A DNA stretch of 64,000 bases from Salipiger abyssi (GTDB lineage: Bacteria > Pseudomonadota > Alphaproteobacteria > Rhodobacterales > Rhodobacteraceae). The DNA lies in contig NZ_JAEKIS010000001.1 of the NCBI RefSeq assembly GCF_017311415.1, positions 372,001 to 436,000 of the forward strand. The letters run 5' to 3'. A program made the translations under genes and the position numbers. Numbering within the stretch: the first letter of the stretch is position 1; every line of letters starts with the position of its first letter. A model generated the notes under the pieces. That model was not told the origin of the DNA. It saw only the letters and a list, made by a program, of their open reading frames with translations, and ran no database searches. Shown here piece after piece: positions 1 to 9,171 of this stretch.

Positions 1-1
1 C

Positions 2-262
2 ATCGCCGATCTGGGCGACCGCTTTCCCGGCATCGTCATCGGCGACTGGATGCCCGGCATGCTGAAGACCGCGATGGGCATCCCCGACGGCGTGGCCCCT
101 GAAGTTTCAGCGAAATGGGGTGTAGAGCTGGCGCTGCGGATGGATCCGGCGCTGACCGGCGCGGTGTTCGAGATGGACCGCGAGATCCTGCCGCCACGCG
201 GGCTCAAGGGCAAGCTCAAGGATCTGCTGCTGATGCGCCGCCGCGTGCCAAGACAGCTCTGA
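2..262 (+). CDS. C-terminal fragment of a probable short-chain dehydrogenase/reductase
   Basis: Only the last 86 codons lie in the window; the start is upstream. The visible tail contains a W-M-P-G stretch followed by a Thr (visible residues 16-23), resembling the loop after the catalytic core in short-chain dehydrogenases, and it ends in a basic stretch. The Rossmann fold and the YxxxK motif are outside the window, so the family call rests on this tail alone. The gene converges with trxA, and a trxA terminator lies between the two. Confidence 0.5.
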   Translation: MADLGDRFPGIVIGDWMPGMLKTAMGIPDGVAPEVSAKWGVELALRMDPALTGAVFEMDREILPPRGLKGKLKDLLLMRRRVPRQL

Positions 263-278
263 CCTCTCGGAAAACGCC

Positions 279-306
279 AAAAAAATACGCCCCCGGAAAG
301 GGGGCG
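279..306 (-). terminator. Rho-independent terminator of trxA
   Basis: A perfect 7-bp stem (288-294 with 300-306, CGCCCCC/GGGGGCG) closes a 5-base loop. An A-run on the plus strand (279-285) becomes a U-run after the hairpin on the minus-strand transcript, which is the standard intrinsic terminator layout 3' of trxA. Confidence 0.85.
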
Positions 307-332
307 CATCTCATATGTCGGTGCCGAAGAGC

Positions 333-653
333 TCAGATCGACTCTTTGATCCAGCTTTCCAGCGAGGCCTTGGGCGCGGCGCCGGTGCGGTTCGAGATCA
401 CTTCGCCATCCTTGAAGATGAACAGCGCCGGGATGCCGCGCACGCCGAGCGAAGCCGCCACGCCGTGATTGTTGTCGACATCGACCTTGGCAACCTTGAT
501 CTTGCCTTCATACTGTTCGGCCAGCTCTTCGAGGGCCGGGCCGATCTGCTTGCAGGGGCCGCACCATTCGGCCCAGAAATCGACCACGACGGGAATGTCG
601 GAGCCTTTCACTTCCTCATCGAAGGTCGCGTCGGTGACGGGAACGGTGGCCAT
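333..653 (-). CDS. trxA: Thioredoxin
   Basis: This is a cytoplasmic protein-disulfide reductase of 106 residues, the usual length for thioredoxin 1. It carries the active site WCGPC, the conserved '[10 protein letters not shown]' entry strand, and the cis-Pro segment 'GIPALFIF' in the second half. An upstream in-frame ATG at 725 would add 24 residues without similarity to thioredoxins. The ATG at 653 is chosen because AAGGAG lies just ahead of it. It follows addA on the same strand after 68 bases and ends at a clear intrinsic terminator. In Rhodobacterales trxA commonly sits next to addAB, as here. Confidence 0.97.
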   Translation of the reverse strand: MATVPVTDATFDEEVKGSDIPVVVDFWAEWCGPCKQIGPALEELAEQYEGKIKVAKVDVDNNHGVAASLGVRGIPALFIFKDGEVISNRTGAAPKASLESWIKESI

Positions 654-721
654 TGGAATCTCCTTGCGGGTTTGGCAGCCAGTATCTTGGGGGGCGAAGG
701 TAGGTAGGGGCCGGGGAGTCG

Positions 722-3700
722 TCAAGCGGTCGTAGCGCGCGCCAGTGCCGCAGACACAAGATCGTGTGGCAGTGACGTATAGTTCTGCGTTGCCGTCCAG
801 ATCAGCCCGGTTTCGATCTCGCGCCCGGGATAGAGCTGGGCCAGCGCCGCCGCATAGGCGCCCATCTGGCGCAGCAGCCCCTCGGGGGTGTCCGCTGCGG
901 TGGTCGGCACGGTGCAGTTGGATTTGAAATCCACCGCGATCACCTTCTCCGGCGTGACGATCAGCCGGTCGATGATGCCGTGAATGCGCCCGACCGGCGC
1001 GATCTCGGCGGTGAGCGGCACCTCGGCGAGGCTGTCGGGGGCAAAGAACGGCGTCAGCGTGTCTGCGGCCAGCACCGCCAGCGCTTCGGTCACGAGGGTT
1101 TCGGTGTCCTCGGGCAGCTCCTCGGCGATGGCCAGCACATGCGGCACGGCGGCAGGCCGGGCATCGGGGGGCAGGGCAGAGAGGTGTTCCAGCAGCAGGT
1201 GCAGCACGGTGCCGCGCAGCATGGCGGCCTCGACATCCTCGCCATCTTCGCCGGCCAGCGCCTTGGCGCCGCCAAGCGCCGAGGGCGAGACGGATTCCAG
1301 CGGAGCGTCCGGCAGCGGCGCGGGCTGGCGGAACAGCTCCGGCAGGGCCGTCTCTTGCCGCAGGATCTCCGGTGCGGGCTCATGCGGCAGCGCGCTCCAG
1401 TCGGCCTGTCCCAGCCGCAGCCCCTCATCCCTGCCCCAGGCGCCGAAATCGAACGTGGCCGGCTCCGCTCCGGAGCGCTCCATGCCCTGCCGCACCTGAT
1501 CGTACCAGGCATTGCCCTGCGCCCCCAGCCTGCCGGCGGCGGCGACCACCAGCCATTTCTCCGCCCGGGTCAGCGCCACGTAAAGCAGCCGGTCGCGTTC
1601 GCGCTGATTGGCGTCTTTCGCCCGCTCCAGCGCCTCGGCCTGCACCCGTGGCTGCGCCTCGGCGCTGGCCTTCCAGACGGTGCCGGTATCGCCGTCGAGC
1701 AGGCTGTCGCGGATCTGAGCATTGGGCTCGGCGCAGTCCGGCAGGATGACGATGGGCGCCTCGAGCCCCTTGGCGCCATGCACTGTCATCACCCTGATCC
1801 GTGCCCCGGCGCTGTCCGGCGCGCGCTTGATCTCCAGATCGTCGGTCTGCATCCATTCCAGGAACCCGGTGAGCGAGGGCACCTCGGTCTGCTCATAGGC
1901 CAGCGCCTGCCCGAGCAGCGCATTGATGCCGTCCTCTGCCTCTTCGCCCAGCCGTCCGAGCAGCTTCTGCCGGCCCTCGTGCCGGGTCAGGATGCGCTCG
2001 ATCAGATCGAAGGGGCGCAGGAAGTCCGCCTTGCTCCGCAGATCGTCGAGCACCGCCATCACCTGAGGGTATGCGTCTCTGTTTCCGCGCAATGCGGCCC
2101 AGAGATAGCCCTCGCGCGGCTGCGCCAGAGTGAACAGATCCTGCTCGCCCAGGCCGAAGAGCGGCGAGCGCAGCGCGGTGGCAAGCGAGAGGTCGTCCTC
2201 GGGCGTGGCGAGAAAGCTGAGCAGCGCACCGATATCCTTCACCGCCAGCTCGGACATCACCTTGAGCCGGTCGGCGCCGGCGATGGGCAGGGCGCGCTGC
2301 TTGCAGGCGCGGATGATCTCGGTAAAGAGCGTGCCGCGCCCGCGCACGAGGATCAGGAAATCGCCGGCATGGGCGGGGCGGGTGCGGTACTGGCCGCTGA
2401 AGCCGATCTCTTCGGGCAGCGGTGTGCCAAGGGTCTTTTCGATGAACCCCGCGACGCGGTTGGCGAGGATCACCGCGTGATGGCGCTCGCCCACGCGGTC
2501 GACCGGCTCGAACCATTCGGTCTCGTCTTCCTCCTCCTTGCCGGGCTCAACATGCGGCCAGAGATCCACCCGCCCGGGCATCTCGGATTTGAAGGCGCGG
2601 TGTTTCTGGTCCTGCGAAAACCCCGCCGCCTCGCGCCCGTCAAAGGTGTTGTCGACCAGCCGCAGGATCGGCTCGGCCGAGCGAAAGCTGTATTCCAGCA
2701 TCATCCGGCTCAGCGGCGCGTCGGTGCGTTTCAGCCGCTCGGCGAACTCGTCGCACATGCGGTCGAATTCGCGCGGATCGGCGCCCTGAAAGCTGTAGAT
2801 CGACTGTTTCTTGTCGCCCACCACAAAGATCGTGCGCCGCACATCGGCGCGCGCGCCCTCGCCGCTGGTGAACTCATGCGCCAGCCGCTCGATCACCTGC
2901 CATTGCACCGGGCTGGTGTCCTGCGCCTCGTCCACCAGAATGTGGTCGATGCCGCCATCGAGCCGATAGAGTACCCATTCCGCCACCCGGTCATCGGATA
3001 GCAGATCGCGCGCGCGGGTCACCAGATCGTCGAAATCGAGCCAGCCGCGCCGCTGCTTTTCGGCCTCATAGGCGGGCAGAAACGCCTGCGCGAAGCGGTG
3101 AAGCGCCAGCTCGCGCTCGGCGGCGGCCAGCGCCAGCCGGGTCTCGCGGGCGGATTCCACCCGGCGCATGAGGTCGTCGAGCGCGCCCATATGCGGCGCC
3201 AGCGCGCCGTTTTGCAGCCCCTTGGTGGGGAATTTTCCGAGCTTGGCGGTGAACGGCTCCTTGGCGCCCTTGCCGGTCAGCAGCACCGCCTCGAGGATCT
3301 CCAGCGCGTCGAGACCGGGCGCGGTGATACGCGCCAACTGCGCGGCGGCTTTCTGGTCGTTGGCGCCCGATCCGGAGAGCGCCGGCACCATCGCCTCCAG
3401 CAGCGCCATTTCGCCGCCGAGGAACACCCGCGCCAGCAGCGCCTCGCGGCTGTCGTCGGGGGCAAGATCGTAGAGCGCAAACAGCGCCTCGCGCGAGCGG
3501 GCGGGCAGGAATGCGTCTCTGTTCCCGCAGATTTCGGCCAGAAGCTTTTCCGGCTCGTCGCTTAGCCAGCCCGCGAGATCGGCGACCAGATGGCCGTGGG
3601 CGCCCTCGGACAGCCGATCGAGCACATCGGCGCGCAGGATCTGCGCGGCGCGGTCCTCCATCTCGTGGAACTGCGGCGAGACGCCGGCCTCTAGCGGAAA

Positions 3701-4099
3701 GCGCCGCAGCAGCGAGGCACAGAAGGAGTGAATGGTCTGGATGCGCAGCCCGCCCGGCGTCTCGATGGCGCGGGCAAAGAGCGTGCGGGCGCCGGCCAGC
3801 CGGTCGGGCGGCAGCGGGCCGTCGAGCCCGAGCTGGCGCAGCTCGTCGCGCAGCGCCTCGTCCTCCAGCATCGCCCAGGCGCCGAGCCGGCGAAACAGCC
3901 GGTTCTGCATCTCGGTCGCGGCGGCCTTGGTGTAGGTCAGGCACAGGATGTGTTCCGGCAGCACCCCGTCGAGCAGCAGCCGCGCCACCCGGTCGGTCAG
4001 CACCCGGGTCTTGCCCGAGCCGGCATTGGCCGAGAGCCAGGTCGAACAGTCGGGGCGCGCGGCGCGCACCTGCGCTTCGGTGGCCTCGTCACGCTTCAT
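722..4099 (-). CDS. addA: Double-strand break repair helicase-nuclease AddA
   Basis: AddA is the UvrD-type 3'-5' helicase and nuclease subunit of AddAB, the RecBCD counterpart that resects DNA ends for RecA. The 1125-residue protein has Walker A 'ANAGSGKT' near residue 25, '[11 protein letters not shown]' (motif Ia), '[13 protein letters not shown]' (motif II), '[16 protein letters not shown]' (motif III), '[15 protein letters not shown]' (motif V) and '[13 protein letters not shown]' (motif VI). A C-terminal RecB-family nuclease domain follows, with 'GIIDRL' and 'VDFKSN' supplying the Asp and D-x-K metal and catalytic residues. The start at 4099 gives a 4-base ATGA overlap with addB. A longer in-frame reading upstream is the antisense-like frame of addB and is not used. 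Confidence 0.96.
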   Translation of the reverse strand: MKRDEATEAQVRAARPDCSTWLSANAGSGKTRVLTDRVARLLLDGVLPEHILCLTYTKAAATEMQNRLFRRLGAWAMLEDEALRDELRQLGLDGPLPPDRLAGARTLFARAIETPGGLRIQTIHSFCASLLRRFPLEAGVSPQFHEMEDRAAQILRADVLDRLSEGAHGHLVADLAGWLSDEPEKLLAEICGNRDAFLPARSREALFALYDLAPDDSREALLARVFLGGEMALLEAMVPALSGSGANDQKAAAQLARITAPGLDALEILEAVLLTGKGAKEPFTAKLGKFPTKGLQNGALAPHMGALDDLMRRVESARETRLALAAAERELALHRFAQAFLPAYEAEKQRRGWLDFDDLVTRARDLLSDDRVAEWVLYRLDGGIDHILVDEAQDTSPVQWQVIERLAHEFTSGEGARADVRRTIFVVGDKKQSIYSFQGADPREFDRMCDEFAERLKRTDAPLSRMMLEYSFRSAEPILRLVDNTFDGREAAGFSQDQKHRAFKSEMPGRVDLWPHVEPGKEEEDETEWFEPVDRVGERHHAVILANRVAGFIEKTLGTPLPEEIGFSGQYRTRPAHAGDFLILVRGRGTLFTEIIRACKQRALPIAGADRLKVMSELAVKDIGALLSFLATPEDDLSLATALRSPLFGLGEQDLFTLAQPREGYLWAALRGNRDAYPQVMAVLDDLRSKADFLRPFDLIERILTRHEGRQKLLGRLGEEAEDGINALLGQALAYEQTEVPSLTGFLEWMQTDDLEIKRAPDSAGARIRVMTVHGAKGLEAPIVILPDCAEPNAQIRDSLLDGDTGTVWKASAEAQPRVQAEALERAKDANQRERDRLLYVALTRAEKWLVVAAAGRLGAQGNAWYDQVRQGMERSGAEPATFDFGAWGRDEGLRLGQADWSALPHEPAPEILRQETALPELFRQPAPLPDAPLESVSPSALGGAKALAGEDGEDVEAAMLRGTVLHLLLEHLSALPPDARPAAVPHVLAIAEELPEDTETLVTEALAVLAADTLTPFFAPDSLAEVPLTAEIAPVGRIHGIIDRLIVTPEKVIAVDFKSNCTVPTTAADTPEGLLRQMGAYAAALAQLYPGREIETGLIWTATQNYTSLPHDLVSAALARATTA

Positions 4100-7026
4100 T
4101 CCAGCACCTCGCGCTGCGCCTCGTCGATCACGTCCCATTCGCCGAAGCGGGCGAGGTGATCGTATTCGGACACATCCTTTTCCTTGAGCAGCGCAGCGCG
4201 GGCAGTATAGCCGCGCTCCGGTTCCGCCCAGCGGGTCATGAGCGTCTCGAACTCGGCCCAAACCTGCGCGGCTGGCATTTCGTCGAGCGGCGCCGGCACC
4301 TCTTTGGGATTGGCCGCGACCGAGACGAACACCGCGCGTTCGGTGTGGCGCGGCTGAAGCTCGCGGAAGGCGCCGCGCTCGACCATGGCGGCTTCGAGCA
4401 GCAGCTGCTTGTCGAAATAGCGCTGCTCCTTGGGGCTGGGGGCGGCGCCGGTCTTGTAATCGTAAAGATGCGCACCGCCGCGCGCGTCGATGTCGATCCG
4501 GTCGGCCTTGCCGCGCAGGGTAAAACCGAGCTGCGGGATCTCGCCATGACCCATGATCTCGTAATGCGCGGGCGTGGCCACAGCCTGTCTCGCGCGCTCG
4601 GTCTCGGTGAACCAGAGCGCGATCTTGGCCAGCCGCGCGCGCCAAAGATGGCGGGTTGTCGGATAGGGCACGATCTGCGGATCGCCTATAATTGTGTCGG
4701 TCTTGCGCAGCAGTGCCTCGACACTGAGTTGCGCCGGATCAGAGACGCTTTCCTTGACGAACTCCTCCAGCACGCGGTGGATCAGCGTGCCACGCAGCAG
4801 CGCATCGGGGGCGCGTTGCAGCGGGTTGAGCGGCGCGAGCCGCAACACCCGCTTGGCATAGATGTGGAAGGGGTCGCGGATCAGATGCTTGATCTCGGTG
4901 ACCGAAAGCGTGCGCGGCCGTGCCGCCAGTGGTGGGGCCGGCGAGGGGCGCGGCGCCGGGGCACAGGGCACGGGCTTTTCCAGCGCGCGGGCCAGCGCCA
5001 GCCAATGGCCGCCCCGCGCGCGCATGTCCTTCAGCGCCTGCGGCCCGTTCCGGTCGGGCAGCCCGTTCATCAGGTTCATCAGCCGGTTCAACCAGCGCGA
5101 GGGCACGGTTTCCGCATCGTCGGATTTCAGCGCGCGGGTCAGCCAGACCTGTGGCGCGGCCACCGCCTGCTGAAAGTCATGCGCGGCCAGCCCGATACGC
5201 CGCTCCGGCACCAAAAGGCCCGCGCGGTGCCGCATCCGCCGGTTCAGCCAGGGGTCGGCGCCGGGCAGCTCGGGCCAGCTGCCTTCGTTCAGACCGCCGA
5301 GGATCAGCAGATCGGCGCCCATCACCCGCGCCTCAAGCGTGCCCCAGATCAGGATGCGCGGATGCGGCGCGTCGCGGTCGCGCAGCTCGTGCCCCGAGAG
5401 CACCGCGCCAAAGAGGTCGGCATAGTCGCGCGCATCCAGATCGGTGCCAAAGCCTGCCTCGTCGCGCAGATCTTCGATCACCGCGCGGGTCTTGCGCCCG
5501 GCGGCCTCTTTCCAGAGCTCGGAATCCGTACCCTGCGGCCCGGCGGCGATGCTCTCGGCGCGGGACAGATGGTCTTCGATCCAGTTGGCAAGCGGGCGGG
5601 TGCCGTGCTGCGGGGGATGGCAGAAACAGGCGGCAACCCATTCCGCCCAGGCCTCCTGTTTCGCCGCCACGCCCCAGGCGCGCAGCTGCTCGGGCTGCGG
5701 ATAGGGCCAGGATTTGCGGCGGATATGCAGCTCCAGCTCGCGGGTGGCGCGGAGGTGCTCGCCGCGCGCGTGGCCGCTATGGGTGAGCGGATGCTTGAGC
5801 AGGGTGAGCAGCGCCTCGGCGGTCAGATCCTGCTGGAACAGGGTCGAAACATGGCGCAGAAACCGGCCCGGCGGGGTCAGTTGCAGCGGCGTGCCGGCGC
5901 TGTCGTCGGGCAGGATGCCCCAGCGGTCGAGCGCCGCCGTCACCTGCCGGGTCAGCATCCGGTCGGGGGTGATCAGCGCGGCGGTCACGCCGTCCTCGGC
6001 GGCCTGACGCAGGCGCAGGGCGATGGCGGTGGCCTCGTCGCGCTGGGTGGGTGCTTCGACCAGCGTCAGCTCGGTGGTGGCCTCGGTCAGATCGGGCAGG
6101 CCCGGCCCCTCGTCACGCCATTGATCGGTGACCGGCGCGGGCCGCAGCGCCAGCGAAATCAGTCGGTTGCGCCCGGGGCTGGGCGCTGCCTGTTCGGTCC
6201 AGTGGGCAATGTCGCGCGGGCGCAGCTCCAGCTCGCGCATCAGCCGGGCAAAGCGGAACTGCGGGTGATCCTCGCCCGAGAGCGCATCGGTGAGCCCGTC
6301 CCAGACCGTTTCCGGCGTGTCGAAATCGAAGCCGGGCAGCACCAGCGCGCCCTGCGGCAGCCGTGCCACCGCCTGCATCAGCCGGTTGGTCATCCCGCGC
6401 GAGCCGGTGGAGCCGGCCAGGATCACCGGGTGCTGCGGCGGCTGCGCTTCCCAGTCTTTCAGTCTCTGTTCCAGCGCAAAACGGCGAAAGGCGACGGTGT
6501 CCGGCGCCTCGTCCCCGTCCTCGAAATAACGCTGCACGATGTTGAAAAAGCTGAGCGCCCGCTGCCAGTGGCCGGATTCGTCGCTGACATCCAGCGCCGC
6601 GATATCGTCGGGCGAAACGCCCTCGTCCTGCATCTCGTCCATCAGCGTGGCAAGGCTGTCGGCGAGGTCGAACAGGGTGCTGCGCGGTGCGAGATCGGGC
6701 TGCGCGTCGAGCAGTTTCGACACCAGCCCGGTCAGCTCCAGCCGCCGCCGCAGCGGCGAGACCGGCGCCGGCAGATGCGCCAGCGCGATCGGGTCGGCGA
6801 CATTGCCCAAGAGCCGGATGCGCGGCAGCAGCGTGGCCGGCCCCTGGTCAAAGATCTGCCGGATGCGCCGCGCCATGCGGGTGGTGTTCACGATCAGTTC
6901 GGCCCGCGCCATGGCCTCGGGCGGCTGCCCTTCCATGCGGGCGCGCAGGCCCGCGACCAGCGCCGCCGGGAAATCGACACCGGGGGCGAGCGCGAAGACG
7001 CGGGGGGTGGCGGAGGGCTCAAACAT
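4096..7026 (-). CDS. addB: Double-strand break repair protein AddB
   Basis: AddB is the partner of AddA; in AddAB it contributes the second nuclease and a helicase-like scaffold that scans for recombination hotspots. The 976-residue length fits the alphaproteobacterial family. The C-terminal quarter has the PD-(D/E)XK nuclease signature 'GKADRIDID' followed by 'LYDYKTG', preceded by 'LRGTLIHRVLEEF', as in RecB-like nucleases. The start ATG at 7026 begins 'MFEPSATPRVFAL', and an upstream in-frame Met at 7077 would run into murU. The gene overlaps murU by 8 bases and addA by 4 bases, so the block is almost certainly co-transcribed and translationally coupled. Confidence 0.94.
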   Translation of the reverse strand: MFEPSATPRVFALAPGVDFPAALVAGLRARMEGQPPEAMARAELIVNTTRMARRIRQIFDQGPATLLPRIRLLGNVADPIALAHLPAPVSPLRRRLELTGLVSKLLDAQPDLAPRSTLFDLADSLATLMDEMQDEGVSPDDIAALDVSDESGHWQRALSFFNIVQRYFEDGDEAPDTVAFRRFALEQRLKDWEAQPPQHPVILAGSTGSRGMTNRLMQAVARLPQGALVLPGFDFDTPETVWDGLTDALSGEDHPQFRFARLMRELELRPRDIAHWTEQAAPSPGRNRLISLALRPAPVTDQWRDEGPGLPDLTEATTELTLVEAPTQRDEATAIALRLRQAAEDGVTAALITPDRMLTRQVTAALDRWGILPDDSAGTPLQLTPPGRFLRHVSTLFQQDLTAEALLTLLKHPLTHSGHARGEHLRATRELELHIRRKSWPYPQPEQLRAWGVAAKQEAWAEWVAACFCHPPQHGTRPLANWIEDHLSRAESIAAGPQGTDSELWKEAAGRKTRAVIEDLRDEAGFGTDLDARDYADLFGAVLSGHELRDRDAPHPRILIWGTLEARVMGADLLILGGLNEGSWPELPGADPWLNRRMRHRAGLLVPERRIGLAAHDFQQAVAAPQVWLTRALKSDDAETVPSRWLNRLMNLMNGLPDRNGPQALKDMRARGGHWLALARALEKPVPCAPAPRPSPAPPLAARPRTLSVTEIKHLIRDPFHIYAKRVLRLAPLNPLQRAPDALLRGTLIHRVLEEFVKESVSDPAQLSVEALLRKTDTIIGDPQIVPYPTTRHLWRARLAKIALWFTETERARQAVATPAHYEIMGHGEIPQLGFTLRGKADRIDIDARGGAHLYDYKTGAAPSPKEQRYFDKQLLLEAAMVERGAFRELQPRHTERAVFVSVAANPKEVPAPLDEMPAAQVWAEFETLMTRWAEPERGYTARAALLKEKDVSEYDHLARFGEWDVIDEAQREVLE

Positions 7027-7699
7027 CGGCGCCCAGCATCTCTTCGGCGAGCCGGATGCCCTCGGGATGGCCGACATCGCACCAGTGGCCGGGATAGGGC
7101 AGGCCGAAGAGCCGGCCCTCTTCGTGCATGACGTTCCAGAGGCGGTTCAGCGAAAACACGCGATCAGGGATATCGGCCAGCCCGCCGGTCTTGAGGATCT
7201 GCGCGCCGGGATAAACGAGATCGCCCTGGCGCAGCAGCCGGCCGGCGCCGTCCATGCTGAAATCGCCGGCGGTCTTGCGGCCCACGGCGCGGGCCATGGG
7301 CACGCAGAGCAGCAGCGCATCCATGCGCGCGGGATCCCAGGCCTCGGCCAGCAGGCGCAGGGGGTTGGGCCCGGACCAGACCGCATCGGTGTTGAGCGTA
7401 AAGAGCGGATCCTGCCCCAGCAGCGGCAGGGCGGCGCGCAGACCGCCGCCGGTGTCAAGAATCTCCGGCTCTTCACGCACAACGGCGATGTCACGCCCGG
7501 CGAGATGCGCTTCGAGCTGGTCGGCGCGGTAATGCGCGTTGACCACCCGCCGCAGCTTGCCATAGCCCTCGGCCAGATCCAGCGCGTGGTCGATGAGCGG
7601 CTTGCCCGCCACCTCGATCAGCGGTTTCGGACGGTCGGCGGTCAGCGCGCCCATGCGGGTGCCGAACCCGGCGGCAAAGAGCATCAGGGCGTCGGGCAT
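7019..7699 (-). CDS. murU: N-acetylmuramate alpha-1-phosphate uridylyltransferase
   Basis: This nucleotidyltransferase is expected to convert MurNAc-1-phosphate plus UTP to UDP-MurNAc in the cell-wall recycling route that bypasses de novo MurNAc synthesis (and thus fosfomycin-sensitive MurA). The 226-residue protein starts with 'MLFAAGFGTRMGALT' and 'RPKPLIEVAGKPLI', the nucleotide-binding signature of this family. It also has 'NTDAVW' for metal binding and 'DVGHPEG' near the C-terminus. The neighbour amgK supplies the preceding kinase step, which makes the MurU reading stronger than a generic sugar nucleotidyltransferase. It overlaps amgK by 16 bases. Confidence 0.88.
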   Translation of the reverse strand: MPDALMLFAAGFGTRMGALTADRPKPLIEVAGKPLIDHALDLAEGYGKLRRVVNAHYRADQLEAHLAGRDIAVVREEPEILDTGGGLRAALPLLGQDPLFTLNTDAVWSGPNPLRLLAEAWDPARMDALLLCVPMARAVGRKTAGDFSMDGAGRLLRQGDLVYPGAQILKTGGLADIPDRVFSLNRLWNVMHEEGRLFGLPYPGHWCDVGHPEGIRLAEEMLGADV

Positions 7700-8661
7700 G
7701 GGGATTTCAGCCTTTGCAGAATGTCCGGGGTCGGGGCAGGCAGCGCGTCGCGCAGCAGTGTTGCGATCTCGGCCAGCGCCGGGTGGCGCAGGTCGGTTTG
7801 CAGATGCCCCCAGACCCGGGGGATGAGGTCGATGTAATGCGATTTGCCGCGCGTCGCCGCGAGCCGGGCGAAGACGCCGAGGATACGCAGGTTGCGCTGC
7901 GCGCCCAGCACCGCCAGCGCGGCGCGGAAGGGCTGCTCGGGAAGGCCGGTTGCGGTGAGATAGTGACGAATTGCCGCCTCGGCGGTGGCGGGTGCCACAT
8001 CGCGGCGGGCGTCTTCGATCAGGGAGACGAGATCGTAGGCGCGATGGCCTTGCAGCGCGTCCTGGAAATCCAGCAGACCGGCGCGGGCGGCGCCCTCGCG
8101 GTCGGGCAGCCAGAGGATATTCTCGGCGTGGTAATCGCGCAGGATCATCACATCGGTCTCGGGCGCGTGGGTGGCCAGCGCGGTCTCGAACGCGGCGGCG
8201 CAGGCCTCCTTTGTGCCGGACGGGGCCGGCTGGCCGGCGCCTTCCGCATAACAGTCAAAGGCAAGGTCAGTCATCGCGGCAAGGCGCGCGGGATCGGCGC
8301 GCGGCAAATCGGGCGGCGCGGGGTGCCGGTGCAGGGCGATCAACGCGTCGGTTGCGGCGAGATAGAGCCGCTTTTCGGTCTCCGGATCGGTTGCGAGCCG
8401 GGCAATCAGCCCGTCGCCCAGATCCTCGATCAGCAGCAGGCCCGGCGCTTCGGCGAGGATGCGCGGCGCTCTGAGGCCGAGCGACAGCAGATGCCGCGCG
8501 AGCCGGGCAAAGAGCGCGGTGTCGCCCTCGGGGTCTTCCATGAGGATCGCCGTTTCGCCACCGCGCGTCAGGCGGCTGTAACGCCGCGCCGAGGCGTCGC
8601 CCGCCAGCGGTTTAGCCACGGCCTCTGCCCAGCCGGCCTTTGTGAGAAAGGCGGTGCTCAT
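7684..8661 (-). CDS. amgK: N-acetylmuramate/N-acetylglucosamine kinase
   Basis: AmgK is an anomeric kinase of the aminoglycoside-phosphotransferase fold that makes MurNAc-1-phosphate, the substrate of MurU. The 325-residue protein shows the catalytic loop 'RDYHAENILWLPD' (H-x-x-N) and the metal-binding 'LLDFQDALQGHRAYDL', with an N-terminal 'GDASARRYSRL' nucleotide-binding strand pair. The start ATG at 8661 overlaps the tsaE stop by 4 bases. Together with murU it forms the two-gene recycling bypass. Confidence 0.88.
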   Translation of the reverse strand: MSTAFLTKAGWAEAVAKPLAGDASARRYSRLTRGGETAILMEDPEGDTALFARLARHLLSLGLRAPRILAEAPGLLLIEDLGDGLIARLATDPETEKRLYLAATDALIALHRHPAPPDLPRADPARLAAMTDLAFDCYAEGAGQPAPSGTKEACAAAFETALATHAPETDVMILRDYHAENILWLPDREGAARAGLLDFQDALQGHRAYDLVSLIEDARRDVAPATAEAAIRHYLTATGLPEQPFRAALAVLGAQRNLRILGVFARLAATRGKSHYIDLIPRVWGHLQTDLRHPALAEIATLLRDALPAPTPDILQRLKSPCPTP

Positions 8662-9131
8662 GCGGTCAACCCCGTGAGCACCGCGTCCCAGCGCGGATCG
8701 GTCCAGTCGAGCGCAAGCTGCCTGACATCCTCACCCTCGCCCATGGCGAAGCCCAGCGACAGCGCGCCCTGCGGGGCGAGATCCTCCAGCCGGTCGGGCC
8801 ATTCGATCAGGCAGATCGCGGTCTCGAACGCGTCGGTGAGACCGAGCTCGGCGCATTGGTCGGGATCGGAGAGCCGGTAGAGATCCGCATGCCAGAGCTC
8901 ACCGGCGCGTGTCTCATAGACCTGCACCAGCGTGAAGGTGGGCGAGGGCACATCCTCGGGCGCGTCCTGAAGCGCCTGGATCAGGCAGCGGGCGAAATGG
9001 GTCTTGCCGGCGCCGATACCGCCGGAGAGCAACAGCACGTCGCCCGGTCGCAGCCTCTCTGCAAGCCGGGTGGCGAGGGAGCAGGTCGCTTCGGGTGAGG
9101 CGAGGGTGAGCGCGACGCGGGGCAAAGTCAT
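8658..9131 (-). CDS. tsaE: tRNA threonylcarbamoyladenosine biosynthesis ATPase TsaE
   Basis: TsaE is the essential ATPase that works with TsaD and TsaB to install t6A at position 37 of ANN-decoding tRNAs. The 157-residue protein carries Walker A 'GGIGAGKTH', 'SPTFTLVQVY' and 'HADLYRL', all diagnostic of the family, plus 'LIEWPDRL'. It is the first gene of the tightly overlapping tsaE-amgK-murU-addB-addA string. A 40-base gap separates it from the PAS gene upstream. Confidence 0.95.
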   Translation of the reverse strand: MTLPRVALTLASPEATCSLATRLAERLRPGDVLLLSGGIGAGKTHFARCLIQALQDAPEDVPSPTFTLVQVYETRAGELWHADLYRLSDPDQCAELGLTDAFETAICLIEWPDRLEDLAPQGALSLGFAMGEGEDVRQLALDWTDPRWDAVLTGLTA

Positions 9132-9171
9132 GGCGCGAAAATACCCTGCGCGCGCGGCGGCGCAAGCGGGA

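Noticed and set aside
980-7131. Long plus-strand frames (673 and 1206 codons) across addA and addB
   Set aside because: They are antisense to addA and addB, which carry complete helicase and nuclease motifs on the minus strand.
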